Source: Streptomyces sp. NBC_00377
Lineage (GTDB): Bacteria > Actinomycetota > Actinomycetes > Streptomycetales > Streptomycetaceae
DNA length: 64,000 bases
Assembly (NCBI RefSeq): GCF_036075115.1
Contig: NZ_CP107958.1
Location: 7,564,001-7,628,000 of the forward strand
Direction of reading: 5' to 3'
The position numbers and the translations under genes were made by a program. Numbering within the stretch: the first letter of the stretch is position 1; each line of letters starts with the position of its first letter. A model generated the notes under the pieces. It did not search any database. It saw nothing but the letters and a program-made list of their open reading frames with translations, and was not told the DNA's origin. Below are positions 34,349 through 42,638 of this stretch, piece by piece.

Positions 34349-36210
34349 GCGGCCCGGACGGCCTGAGTGGCGGCCCGAGCCAGGCCGGAGCCCCGACGGG
34401 CGGTGGCGGCATGAGCGGCCCGGGCGACATGAGTGGCGCCGGCGGTACGGATGGGCCCGGGGATCCGACCGGGCCCGGGGGCCTGAGCGGCGTGAGCGGC
34501 ACGAACGGCCGCGACGGCTCGCACGGGACCGCTTCCCACGACGGCTCGCACGGGACCGCTTCCCACGACGGCTCGCACGGGACCGCTTCCCACGACGGCT
34601 CGCACCGGACCGCTTCCACCGCCGCCGTCGCCCTCGCATCCGCCGCCCGACTCCCACCCGCCGTCCCCCTCGCCACGACCGGTGCCCGGCCGCTGCGGAT
34701 CGTGCGTCTCGCCAACTTCGTGGCCCCCGCCTCGGGCGGGCTGCGCACGGCCCTGCGCGAGCTGGGCAAGGGCTACCGCGCGGCAGGCCACGAGCCGGTC
34801 CTGATCGTGCCCGGAGAGCGGGCGAGCGACCGTGAGACCGAGCAGGGCCGGGTGATCACCCTGCCGGGGCCGCTGCTGCCCGGCACCGGCGGCTACCGCG
34901 TCCTCACCGACCAACGCCGCGTCGCCCGCCTTCTGGAGGAGCTCGCCCCCGACCGCCTGGAGGTCTCCGACCGTACGACGCTGCGCTGGACCGGCAGGTG
35001 GGCACGGCGGGCCCGCGTTCCCGCGGTGATGGTCTCCCACGAGACCGCCGACGGCGTCCTGCGCACGTGGGGAGTGCCGGAAGGAGCGGCCCGTCGTGCC
35101 GCCGACGCGCTCAACCTCCGTACGGCGCACACGTACGCGCGCGTGGTGTGCACCACGGAGTTCGCCGAGCGGGAGTTCGTGCGGATCGGCGCGCGGAACG
35201 TCGTACGGGCCCCACTGGGCGTCGACCTCGTCGAACGGCATCCCGCCCTGCGTGACGCGGGACTGCGGGCCCGCCACGCGCGTGAGGACCAGATCCTGCT
35301 GGTCATGTGCACCCGCCTGTCCGTGGAGAAGCGGCCCGGTACGGCGCTGGACGCCCTGGAGGTGCTGCTGCGGCGCGGGGCGCGGGCGGTGCTCGTCGTC
35401 GCGGGCGACGGGCCGCTGCGGCCGCGCCTGGAACAGCGGGCACGTGAACGCGGGCTGCCCGTGACGTTCCTGGGGCACGTCGCCGACCGCGGCGCGCTGG
35501 GCGCGTTGCAGGCCTCGGCCGACGTGTGCCTGGCCCCGGGCCCCGCGGAGACGTTCGGGCTCGCCGCCCTGGAGGCGATGGCCTGCGGGACCCCCGTCGT
35601 CGCCAGCGCCTCCTCGGCGCTTCCCGAGGTGATCGGGGCCGCGGGGGCCACGGCGGCCGACCGGGGGGACGCCTTCGCGGACGCCGTGGAAAGCCTCCTG
35701 GAGCGTCCGCTCACGGCACGCAGGGAGACGGCACGCGCGCGTGCGGAGTGCTTCGGCTGGGGGACGTCGGTCGACGCCTTCCTCGCGGCGCACGACGCGA
35801 CGTTCACGGCACCGGCCCGGGGCTGCGACGCGTACGGACCGGAGGACCGGGCCTCGTCCGCCTCCCCGGCCCCGCTGGTGACCCTGGCCCCTTCCCTGGC
35901 TATGCCTGTGTCCTCGGCCCCGCTCGGGTGCCCGCCGGTACCCCCGGCCGCGGCTCCTGCTACGGCTCAGGCCCCGGCTCCGGCGGCCCCGGCCTCGGAT
36001 CCGACCTCGGCCCCCGCCCAGGCGTCGGCCCCCGCCAAGGCGTCGGCCCCCGCCCGGGCGTCGGCTCCGGCGCCGACCCCGATTCCGCCGTCGGCCCGAG
36101 CCCAGGCCCCGACCCCCACCCCGGCTCCGGCCCCGGCGTCCGCTCCAGCGGCTGTCGCGGCACCGGCCATCACGCCCGTCCGGCCCTTCGTGTCCGGAGG
36201 CCTCGGATGA
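34345..36210 (+). CDS. GT4 glycosyltransferase with low-complexity tails
   Basis: 621 residues as annotated from ATG 34345 (ATGA overlap with the previous stop). The catalytic part starts at about residue 115 (LRIVRLANFVAPASGGLRTA) and runs to about 480, with MCTRLSVEKRPGTALDALEV and ETFGLAALEAMACGTPVVAS (EX7E). The first ~110 residues are Gly/Ser-rich, including four copies of a 9-residue repeat DGSHGTASH, and the last ~130 residues are Ala/Pro-rich. Both tails look like slippage-grown linkers. Start uncertain: GCGGCATGAGCGGCCCGG occurs twice (near 34341 and 34407), so a later ATG may be used. Acts with the neighbouring GT4. Confidence 0.82.
   Translation: MSGPDGLSGGPSQAGAPTGGGGMSGPGDMSGAGGTDGPGDPTGPGGLSGVSGTNGRDGSHGTASHDGSHGTASHDGSHGTASHDGSHRTASTAAVALASAARLPPAVPLATTGARPLRIVRLANFVAPASGGLRTALRELGKGYRAAGHEPVLIVPGERASDRETEQGRVITLPGPLLPGTGGYRVLTDQRRVARLLEELAPDRLEVSDRTTLRWTGRWARRARVPAVMVSHETADGVLRTWGVPEGAARRAADALNLRTAHTYARVVCTTEFAEREFVRIGARNVVRAPLGVDLVERHPALRDAGLRARHAREDQILLVMCTRLSVEKRPGTALDALEVLLRRGARAVLVVAGDGPLRPRLEQRARERGLPVTFLGHVADRGALGALQASADVCLAPGPAETFGLAALEAMACGTPVVASASSALPEVIGAAGATAADRGDAFADAVESLLERPLTARRETARARAECFGWGTSVDAFLAAHDATFTAPARGCDAYGPEDRASSASPAPLVTLAPSLAMPVSSAPLGCPPVPPAAAPATAQAPAPAAPASDPTSAPAQASAPAKASAPARASAPAPTPIPPSARAQAPTPTPAPAPASAPAAVAAPAITPVRPFVSGGLG
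34513..34620 (+). repeat. Four 27-bp tandem repeats within the glycosyltransferase gene
   Basis: Units start at 34513, 34540, 34567 and 34594, each beginning GACGGCTCGCACGGGACC; the first three are identical and the fourth has a few changes. Unit length is divisible by three, so repeat number can change without a frameshift. They encode DGSHGTASH. Confidence 0.95.
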
Positions 36211-37115
36211 GACGCCTCCGCTTCGTCGCCCTCGGGGACTCCCTCACCGAGGGTGTGGGGGACCCTGTGGGCGAGGGATGGCGTGGCTGGGCCGCGCTGC
36301 TGGCCCAGGGGCTCGCCGGGGAGACCGCTGAGAAGGCCGGGGAATCCGACGGGTCCGGTGAGCCGGTAGGGGCGGTCGAGCGCGTGGAGTTCACCAACCT
36401 CGCGGTCAGCGGCGCGCAGACGCGGGACGTGCTGGAACGGCAGCTCCCGCTCGCGCTGGAGCTGCGGCCCGACGTCGTCTCGGTCCTCGTCGGCGTGAAC
36501 GACACCCTGCGCTGCACCTTCGACATCCGTGCCGTGGCCACCCGGCTCGACACGGTGTACGGGGCGTTCGCCGAACAGGGCGCGGTCGTGCTCACCGCAT
36601 GTCTGCCCGACCCGGGCGGCACGCTCGGGCTGCCCGGGGCTCTCGCCCGCCCGCTGGCCCGGCGGCAGCGCGCGGTGAACGCCGTCGTGCACGCGCTGTC
36701 CGAGCGTTACGGCGCCGTCCATCTGCACGCCTCGGAGGGCGCCTGGCTGACCGACCGGGCGATGTGGAGCGCGGACCGGCTCCACCCCGGCGAGAGGGGG
36801 CACCGGCAACTGGCGGTGCGCTTCCACGCACTGCTGGCCGAGGCCGGTCTCGCGAGCGGCGCCGCGCCTTCGCCCGAGCCCGGCTTCCCGGCGCCCACGG
36901 TCTCGGCGAGCCTGTGGTGGCTGGCGACCGCGGGCACCGGCTGGGTGGCCCGGCGGTGCACCGACCTGCTCCCGCAGTTGCTCACCCTGGCGGCCGACGA
37001 GATGCGTCACCGCGCGCGGGGGACGAGCGCCCGCCTCGACCTGCGGGCCTCCGCGGCGGTGTCCGCGGCGCTTGCCGCGCTGTCCGTGGCGGAGCGGCAG
37101 CCGGACACCGCCTGA
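36207..37115 (+). CDS. SGNH/GDSL hydrolase
   Basis: 302 residues. Block I FVALGDSLTEGVGD (Ser nucleophile), block III GVNDTLR (Asn in GxND), block V DRLHPGERGH (Asp-x-x-His) are all present, so the enzyme should be an active esterase/lipase-type hydrolase. No signal peptide, so a cytoplasmic location is likely. The C-terminal 60 residues are an extra helical tail. ATG 36207 shares ATGA with the previous glycosyltransferase stop. In this operon it may act on acyl groups of the glycan or glycolipid (inference). Confidence 0.9.
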   Translation: MRRLRFVALGDSLTEGVGDPVGEGWRGWAALLAQGLAGETAEKAGESDGSGEPVGAVERVEFTNLAVSGAQTRDVLERQLPLALELRPDVVSVLVGVNDTLRCTFDIRAVATRLDTVYGAFAEQGAVVLTACLPDPGGTLGLPGALARPLARRQRAVNAVVHALSERYGAVHLHASEGAWLTDRAMWSADRLHPGERGHRQLAVRFHALLAEAGLASGAAPSPEPGFPAPTVSASLWWLATAGTGWVARRCTDLLPQLLTLAADEMRHRARGTSARLDLRASAAVSAALAALSVAERQPDTA

Positions 37116-37157
37116 AGCCCGGCGGGCGGGGCCCGCGTCACCGGGCAGGCGGCTCGC

Positions 37158-38027
37158 TCACCTGCGGCGTACGGCGACGAAGCGGACCGGTGTCCCGGGT
37201 GCCGCCTGTGCCGCGGCCGCGAGGTCCGGCGCGCGGACGACCCCGATCACCGGGTAGCCCCCGGTGGTCGGATGATCGGCGAGGAAGACCACCGGCCGGC
37301 CCGCCGGCGGAACCTGTACGGCGCCCAGGACCATGCCCTCGCTCGCCAGCTCACCGCTCCTGGCGCGCTCCAGGGCGGGCCCCTCGGTGCGCAACCCGAT
37401 GCGGTTGCTGGCCGAGGACACGTGGAACGTCCGCGAGGTGAAGGCGCGGAGCGCCTGCGGGGTGAACCAGTCGTCGCGCGGGCCGAGCGTCACCCGCAGG
37501 ACGAGTTCCGTCGGCGGCGCCGGCTGCGGCGCGACGTCCACGCGTGCGTGCGGGACGTGCTCGGGCCCCAGGGGCAGGACGGTGCCGTCCGTGAGCGGCG
37601 GGGGGCCGATACCCGAGAGCAGATCGGTGGACCGGCTGCCGAGGACCGGCTCCACGACGATGCCGCCCGCCACGGCCGCGTAGGCGCGTACCCCCGTGAC
37701 GGCCGGCCCGATGTCCAGCACCGCCCCGGCACGCACCCGCACGGCTGCTCCCCAGGCGACCGGCCGGCCGTCCACCGTGACCCGGCAGGGGGCGCCCCCG
37801 ACCGCCAGGGTCACGTCGGAACGCGGTTTGAGGGCGCAGCCGTTGAGCGTCGTCTCCAGGACAGCCGCGTCGAGCGGGTTGCCCACCAGCCGGTTGACGA
37901 GGGCCGCCGCGGGCCCGTCGAGCGCACCGGAGCGAGGCACGCCGAGATGCGCGTGTCCGGGACGGCCCCGGTCCTGCACCGTGGTGAGCGCCCCGGCGCG
38001 GACGACGAAGAGTGCGCGGTCGCTCAT
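37158..38027 (-). CDS. pxpC: 5-oxoprolinase subunit C (KipA, biotin-dependent carboxylase-like family)
   Basis: 289 residues. Starts ALFVVRAGALTTVQDRGRPG, then GVPRSGALDGPAAALVNRLVGN and VLETTLNGCAL, typical of the KipA/urea amidolyase-like domain, with PVVFLADHPTTGGYPVIGVV near the C-terminus. With PxpA and PxpB it cleaves 5-oxoproline (pyroglutamate) to glutamate using ATP. It is the last gene of a leftward operon; its ATG 38027 overlaps the pxpB stop by one base (TGATG). Confidence 0.92.
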   Translation of the reverse strand: MSDRALFVVRAGALTTVQDRGRPGHAHLGVPRSGALDGPAAALVNRLVGNPLDAAVLETTLNGCALKPRSDVTLAVGGAPCRVTVDGRPVAWGAAVRVRAGAVLDIGPAVTGVRAYAAVAGGIVVEPVLGSRSTDLLSGIGPPPLTDGTVLPLGPEHVPHARVDVAPQPAPPTELVLRVTLGPRDDWFTPQALRAFTSRTFHVSSASNRIGLRTEGPALERARSGELASEGMVLGAVQVPPAGRPVVFLADHPTTGGYPVIGVVRAPDLAAAAQAAPGTPVRFVAVRRR

Positions 38028-38656
38028 CAGGTGCCCACCGGCCCCACCGGGACGAAGCGCACGCGCGTGCCCGGCGACAGCAGCGCGGCCGGCACCCGCG
38101 TGTGGTCCCACAGCACCGCCCGCGTGCTGCCGATCAGCTGCCAGCCGCCGGGTGACGCACGCGGGTAGACGCCCGTGTACGGCCCGGCCAGCGCTACCGA
38201 ACCGGCCGGTACGGCGGTGCGCGGGGTGGCCCGGCGCGGGACGTCGTAGCGTGCCGGCAGTCCGGTGAGATAGCCGAAGCCGGGCGCGAAGCCGCAGAAG
38301 GCGACCCGGAACTCGGTGCCCGCGTGGATGCGGGCGACCTCGTGCTCCGTGACGCCCCACAGGGCGGCGACCTCGGGCAGGTCCGGGCCGTCGTAGCGGA
38401 CCGGGATCTCGACGGCGGGCTCATCACGCGGGGGAGCGGGCGGTACGTCGGAGGCGGCCAGCTCGGACGCCAGCCGGCCGGGGTCGACCAGACCGTCCAG
38501 GAGGACCGTACGTGCCGCCGGGACGATCTCGCGGGCGCCGAGCAGTCCCGCCGCGCGCCGGCGCAGCAGCTCGGCGTGCAGGGCCTCGGCCTCCGCGCCC
38601 GACGCGACCTCGACGAGCAGGGCGTCGTCGCCGACCGGCAGGACTCGCACGCTCAT
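38027..38656 (-). CDS. pxpB: 5-oxoprolinase subunit B (KipI family)
   Basis: 209 residues. N-terminal MSVRVLPVGDDALLVEVASG, central IPVRYDGPDLPEVAALWGV with VTEHEVARIHAGTEFRVAFCGFAPGF and YLTGLPARYDVPRR, then GSVALAGPYTGVYPRASPGGW. This is the allophanate hydrolase subunit 1-like domain shared by KipI and PxpB. In B. subtilis the protein also inhibits the sporulation kinase KinA; in this context the 5-oxoprolinase role is expected. ATG 38656 shares ATGA with the pxpA stop. Confidence 0.92.
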   Translation of the reverse strand: MSVRVLPVGDDALLVEVASGAEAEALHAELLRRRAAGLLGAREIVPAARTVLLDGLVDPGRLASELAASDVPPAPPRDEPAVEIPVRYDGPDLPEVAALWGVTEHEVARIHAGTEFRVAFCGFAPGFGYLTGLPARYDVPRRATPRTAVPAGSVALAGPYTGVYPRASPGGWQLIGSTRAVLWDHTRVPAALLSPGTRVRFVPVGPVGT

Positions 38657-39423
38657 ACGAAGGCCTCCACCCTTACGCCCGACTCCTCCAGCCCTCGCCT
38701 GACCCGGCGGGCCAGCTCCACCGCGCCGGGCGTGTCGCCGTGCAGGCACAGGGAACGCGCGCGTACGTCGATGGTCGATCCCCCGAGGGAGGTGACCTGC
38801 CCGAGGCGGGCCAGGCTCAGGGACCGTGCCACGACGGCGTCCGGGTCGGTGACCACGGCCCCGGCCTGCCCACGGGGCACGAGCGTGCCCTCCTCGGTGT
38901 AGGCGCGGTCCGCGAAGGCCTCCGGGACGGCCGGGAGCCCCGCCCCCAGGGCCAGCTCCAGCAGGCGGGAGCCGGGCAGCCCGAGCACGGGCAGCGCGGC
39001 GTCGGCCAGGAGCACTCCGTCGACCACGGCAGCGGCCTGTGCCTCGTCGTGCACGACCCGGTTGTAGAGCGCGCCGTGCGGTTTGACGTACGCCACGCGC
39101 GTGCCCGCCGCCCGGGCGAACACCTCCAGGGCGCCGATCTGATAAGCGACCTCGGCAGCCAGTTCGGCGGACGGTACGTCCATCGCGCGCCGCCCGAACC
39201 CCGCCAGGTCCCGGTAGGAGACCTGCGCGCCGATCGTCACGCCCCGCTCGGCCGCCAGGTCGCACACCCGCCGCATGGTGGCCGGGTCTCCGGCGTGGAA
39301 GCCGCAGGCCACGTTGGCGCTGCTCACGACGGACAGCAGCTGCTCGTCGTCGGTCAGCCGCCAGCGGCCGAAGCCCTCGCCGAGGTCGGCGTTCAGATCG
39401 ATCGCGGTCGTCGTCGCGGTCAT
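38653..39423 (-). CDS. pxpA: 5-oxoprolinase subunit A (LamB/YcsF family)
   Basis: 256 residues. Conserved start IDLNADLGEGFGRW, then VSSANVACGFHAGDPATMRR (metal/His region), GAQVSYRDLAGFGRRAM, VKPHGALYN and the C-terminal RARSLCLHGDTPGAVELARR. PxpA is the catalytic TIM-barrel partner of PxpB/C. ATG 39423 follows the DUF1445 gene by 20 nt with GGAG-like sequence. The four-gene order DUF1445-pxpA-pxpB-pxpC parallels the ycs/kip cluster of Bacillus. Confidence 0.93.
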   Translation of the reverse strand: MTATTTAIDLNADLGEGFGRWRLTDDEQLLSVVSSANVACGFHAGDPATMRRVCDLAAERGVTIGAQVSYRDLAGFGRRAMDVPSAELAAEVAYQIGALEVFARAAGTRVAYVKPHGALYNRVVHDEAQAAAVVDGVLLADAALPVLGLPGSRLLELALGAGLPAVPEAFADRAYTEEGTLVPRGQAGAVVTDPDAVVARSLSLARLGQVTSLGGSTIDVRARSLCLHGDTPGAVELARRVRRGLEESGVRVEAFV

Positions 39424-39443
39424 GGTTCCTTCGTATCTCCTTC

Positions 39444-40322
39444 TCAGGCCACGCGGTACTGCTCGTCGCGGGCGTCGGTGAGGAACATCTGTCCCGGGGC
39501 GTGGGTGAGGGCGAACGGCGGCCGTGAGGCCATCACCGCAGCCTGCGGGGTCACCCCACAGGCCCAGAACACCGGGATGTCGTCCGCGGCGGCGTCCACC
39601 GGATCGCCGAAGTCGGGCCGGCCGAGGTCGCCGATGCCCAGTCCCGACGGATCGCCGCAGTGCACGGGGCTGCCGTGCACCGCCGGGAGCAGGCTGGTCT
39701 CCCGGATGGCCGCCGCGAGGTGCTGCGGCGGCACCGGACGCATGGACACCACCATGGGGCCGTGCAGCCGCCCCGCGGGCCTGCACTGACGGTTCGTCAC
39801 GTACATCGGGACGTTGCTCCCCTGCTCCAGGTGCCGCACCGGGACACCGGCCCCGGTCAGGGCCGACTCGAAGGTGAAGCTGCACCCGATCAGGAACGAC
39901 ACCAGGTCGTCACGCCAGTACGCGCGCACGTCCGTGGGTTCGTCCACCAGTTCGCCGTCCGCCCAGACCCGGTAGCGCGGCAGATCGGTGCGCAGGTCGG
40001 CGCCCTCGGCCAGGACGGTCGTCCAGGAGCCGGCGTCCGTGACGTCGAGGACGGGACAGGGCTTCGGGTTGCGCTGGCAGAACAGGAGCATGTCGTACGC
40101 CCAGTCGGCGGGCACGGTGATCAGGTTGACCTGGGTGTGTCCCGCCGAGACTCCGGCCGTGGGGCCCGCCAGGCCCGCCCGGAAGCGTGCCCGGGCGGTG
40201 GCGGGGCTCCACGCGTGCGCGTGCTCCTCGGCGACGGTGACGGGACGGTCGTCGCCGGAGGGTGGACGGCGGTCCTGCGTGAGGGGCGGACGGCGGTCCT
40301 GCGTGAGGATCGGACGGTTCAC
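39444..40322 (-). CDS. DUF1445 (YcsI-like) putative hydro-lyase
   Basis: 292 residues. Core motifs GHTQVNLITVPADWAYDMLL, WRDDLVSFLIGCSFTFESAL, VPMYVTNRQCRPAGRLHGPM and ACGVTPQAAVMASRPPF identify the DUF1445/D-glutamate-cyclase-like family. Related proteins connect D-glutamate and 5-oxoproline, which fits the adjacent pxpABC. The N-terminus carries an exact duplication LTQDRRPPLTQDRRPP (24-bp units, forward 40260-40307), not part of the family core. GTG 40322 shares GTGA with the MFS stop, so translation is coupled to the transporter. Confidence 0.88.
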   Translation of the reverse strand: MNRPILTQDRRPPLTQDRRPPSGDDRPVTVAEEHAHAWSPATARARFRAGLAGPTAGVSAGHTQVNLITVPADWAYDMLLFCQRNPKPCPVLDVTDAGSWTTVLAEGADLRTDLPRYRVWADGELVDEPTDVRAYWRDDLVSFLIGCSFTFESALTGAGVPVRHLEQGSNVPMYVTNRQCRPAGRLHGPMVVSMRPVPPQHLAAAIRETSLLPAVHGSPVHCGDPSGLGIGDLGRPDFGDPVDAAADDIPVFWACGVTPQAAVMASRPPFALTHAPGQMFLTDARDEQYRVA

Positions 40323-41623
40323 TCCAGTCCCTTCCCGCGGGTCTCCGGCAGCCCGAGCAGGGCCAGCGCGGCGATCGCGTAACCGATCGCGCCGAACACC
40401 AGGGCGCCGCCCACACCCCAGCTGTCGGCCAGGAAACCGACCGTGGTGGGGAAGAGGGCGCCCACGGCACGCCCGGTGTTGTAGGTGAAGCCCTGCCCCG
40501 TGCCGCGCAGGGCCGTCGGGTACAGCTCGCTCAGATAGGACCCGAAGCCGCTGAAGATCGCCGACATGCAGAATCCGAGCGGGAAACCGAGCACGAGCAG
40601 GACGGTGTCCGCGCCGCTCGGGATGTTGGCGTACGCCAGGATGCACACCGCCGACAGCAGCGCGAACAGCCAGATGTTGCGCCGCCGCCCCAGCCGGTCG
40701 GTGAGGTAGCCCCCGGTGAGATAGCCGAGGAACGCGCCCGAGATCAGGAAGGTCAGATAGCCGCCGGTGCCGACCACCGACAGGCCGCGCTCGGATTTCA
40801 GGTACGTCGGCACCCAGGTCGCCAGCGTGTAGTAGCCGCCCTGCACTCCGGTGGACAGCAGGCCCGCGAAGAGCGTCGTCCGCAGCAGTGGCCCCTTGAA
40901 GATCGCCGGGAAGGAGCCTTTCTCGGCGCTCTGTTCACGCGCGGCGGTGGCCTGCGGCGCGTCCTCTACCCGGCGCCGCATCCACACGACGAGCAGGGCG
41001 GGCAGGGCGCCCGTCCAGAACATCACCCGCCAGGCCATGTCGTCGCCGAAGAAGGAGAAGACCAGGGTGTACGCGAGTACCGCGAGGCCCCAGCCGACAG
41101 CCCAGGAGCTCTGGATCGCGCCCAGGGTGCGGCCCCGGTGCTTCGCGCTCGCGTACTCGGCGACCAGGATCGCGCCGACCGCCCACTCGCCGCCGAAACC
41201 GAGGCCCTGGAGGGACCGGAAGACCAGCAGTGTCTCGTAGGTGGGTGCGAAGCCGCAGGCGACGGTGAAGACCGCGTAGGTGACCACCGTGATCATCAGG
41301 GCCCTGACCCGCCCGATCCGGTCGGCCAGGACGCCCGCCACGGCGCCGCCGATCGCGGAGGCGACCAGGGTGACGGTGGTGAACAGTCCGGTCTGGCCGC
41401 TGTCCAGGCCGAAGTACGCCGCCAGCGCGACCATGCTCAGCGGCAGCGTGAAGTAGTCGTAGGAGTCGAGTGCGTAGCCGCCGAACGCGCCGGCGAAGGC
41501 GCGGCGGCCGCGCGGTCCGAGGGCGTGCAGCCAGGCCAGTGCGCCGTCGTCAGGGGCGTGTCCTGCCTTGAGGGTGCGGCGGGGGTCGGTGCTCGGGGCC
41601 TGCGGGGGGAGGGGACTGCTCAA
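40319..41623 (-). CDS. MFS transporter (aromatic acid/metabolite:H+ symporter-like)
   Basis: 434 residues, 12 transmembrane helices. GGYALDSYDYFTLPLSMVAL at the first helix, loop GVLADRIGRVRAL (MFS signature), SLQGLGFGGEWAVGAILVAE and a second-half GGYLTDRLGRRRNIW fit the metabolite:H+ symporter (shikimate/benzoate-like) branch. Likely imports 5-oxoproline or a related carboxylic acid, judged from the operon only. TTG 41623 has GAGGTG upstream; first gene of the leftward operon, divergent from the GntR regulator, with a palindromic operator in its promoter. Confidence 0.87.
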   Translation of the reverse strand: MSSPLPPQAPSTDPRRTLKAGHAPDDGALAWLHALGPRGRRAFAGAFGGYALDSYDYFTLPLSMVALAAYFGLDSGQTGLFTTVTLVASAIGGAVAGVLADRIGRVRALMITVVTYAVFTVACGFAPTYETLLVFRSLQGLGFGGEWAVGAILVAEYASAKHRGRTLGAIQSSWAVGWGLAVLAYTLVFSFFGDDMAWRVMFWTGALPALLVVWMRRRVEDAPQATAAREQSAEKGSFPAIFKGPLLRTTLFAGLLSTGVQGGYYTLATWVPTYLKSERGLSVVGTGGYLTFLISGAFLGYLTGGYLTDRLGRRRNIWLFALLSAVCILAYANIPSGADTVLLVLGFPLGFCMSAIFSGFGSYLSELYPTALRGTGQGFTYNTGRAVGALFPTTVGFLADSWGVGGALVFGAIGYAIAALALLGLPETRGKGLE

Positions 41624-41728
41624 GGGGCACCTCGCTGAGGGAGGAGGGAGGGTGCTGGGTGTGAGCTGTGCCGTGCGGGAGGCGGGTCGCCGCCGTGGGG
41701 ACGGGCGGTGCCATGAAAGGAAGGTAGG

Positions 41729-41745
41729 GGATCGTTGAACGATCC
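41729..41745. promoter_or_regulatory. GntR-type operator between MFS-pxp operon and regulator
   Basis: GGATCGTT-G-AACGATCC, a perfect 8-1-8 palindrome. On the minus strand it lies between TTGAAG (-35) and CTACCT (-10, 17 nt apart), so a bound repressor would block the MFS-DUF1445-pxpABC promoter. The form is typical of FCD-family GntR sites. Confidence 0.8.
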
Positions 41746-41794
41746 TTCAATACCCGCGTTGTTTCGTTCTCGTGTCTGCGGTTGAATTCCGGGC

Positions 41795-42496
41795 ATGGCA
41801 GAGCAGCTGGCGGGACTGGCCGACGACCGCGCCCTCCTGGGCCGTACGAGCACGGCCGAACGGGTTTCGGACATCCTGAGGAGCCGCATCGCCGAGGGCT
41901 ACTTCCCGCCCGGCACCCGGCTGTCGGAGGACAGCATCGGCGGGGCGCTCGGGGTCTCCCGCAACACGCTGCGCGAGGCGTTCCGGCTGCTCACCCACGA
42001 GCGTCTGCTCGTCCACGAGCTGAACCGGGGCGTCTTCGTCCGGGTCCTGACCGTGGAGGACGTCGAGGACATCTACCGCACCCGGGCCCTCGTCGAGTGC
42101 GCCGTCGTGCGCGGGCTGGGGGAGCCGCCGTACGTGCTCGACGGCCTGCGGGCCAGCGTCACCGAGGGACAGGTCGCGGCCGTCGAGAACGACTGGAAAG
42201 GGCTGGGCACCGCCAACATCCACTTCCACCGCGAACTGGTGTCCCTGGCCGCAAGCGCCCGCACCGACGAACTGATGCGCAGCGTCTTCGCCGAACTGCG
42301 CCTCGCCTTCCACCTCGTGGACGAGCCGCGCTCGCTGCACGAGCCGTACCTCCAGCGCAACCGCCAGATCCTCCAGGCTCTCCAGGCCGGGGACAAGGCG
42401 GGGGCCGAGCGACTGCTCACGGTCTACCTCGCCGATTCGCTGGCACGGGTGGTCGAGGTGTACCGGCGAAGGGTGGGGGAGGAGCGCGCCCTCTAG
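41795..42496 (+). CDS. GntR-family regulator with FCD domain
   Basis: 233 residues. Winged helix at 20-85: ERVSDILRSRIAEGYFPPGT, LSEDSIGGALGVSRNTLREAFRLLTHERLLVHE. The C-terminal FCD domain is helical with metal/ligand residues in VEDIYRTRALVECAV, NIHFHRELVSLAASARTDEL and DEPRSLHEPYLQRNRQIL. FCD regulators bind carboxylic acids. Divergent from the transporter/oxoprolinase operon, with the palindrome at 41729-41745 between them, it is most likely the local repressor. Confidence 0.93.
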   Translation: MAEQLAGLADDRALLGRTSTAERVSDILRSRIAEGYFPPGTRLSEDSIGGALGVSRNTLREAFRLLTHERLLVHELNRGVFVRVLTVEDVEDIYRTRALVECAVVRGLGEPPYVLDGLRASVTEGQVAAVENDWKGLGTANIHFHRELVSLAASARTDELMRSVFAELRLAFHLVDEPRSLHEPYLQRNRQILQALQAGDKAGAERLLTVYLADSLARVVEVYRRRVGEERAL

Positions 42497-42600
42497 GGAC
42501 GCGGGGAACGGCACGACAGGCCTCCACCGGCACGGAGCCGACGAGCGGACGAAAGACGGCCGGTGGTCGCCCGCCGGCCGCCGGAGGCGATCCGCGCCGT

Positions 42601-42631
42601 TTGGGTCGATGTCAGACCGAGGACCTAGTCT
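42601..42631 (+). promoter_or_regulatory. Promoter of the SMC-like operon, probably leaderless
   Basis: TTGGGT (42601-42606) and TAGTCT (42626-42631) 19 nt apart; the predicted start point coincides with the GTG at 42639. No Shine-Dalgarno precedes that GTG, so a leaderless transcript is plausible. Confidence 0.55.
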
Positions 42632-42638
42632 GTGCACC

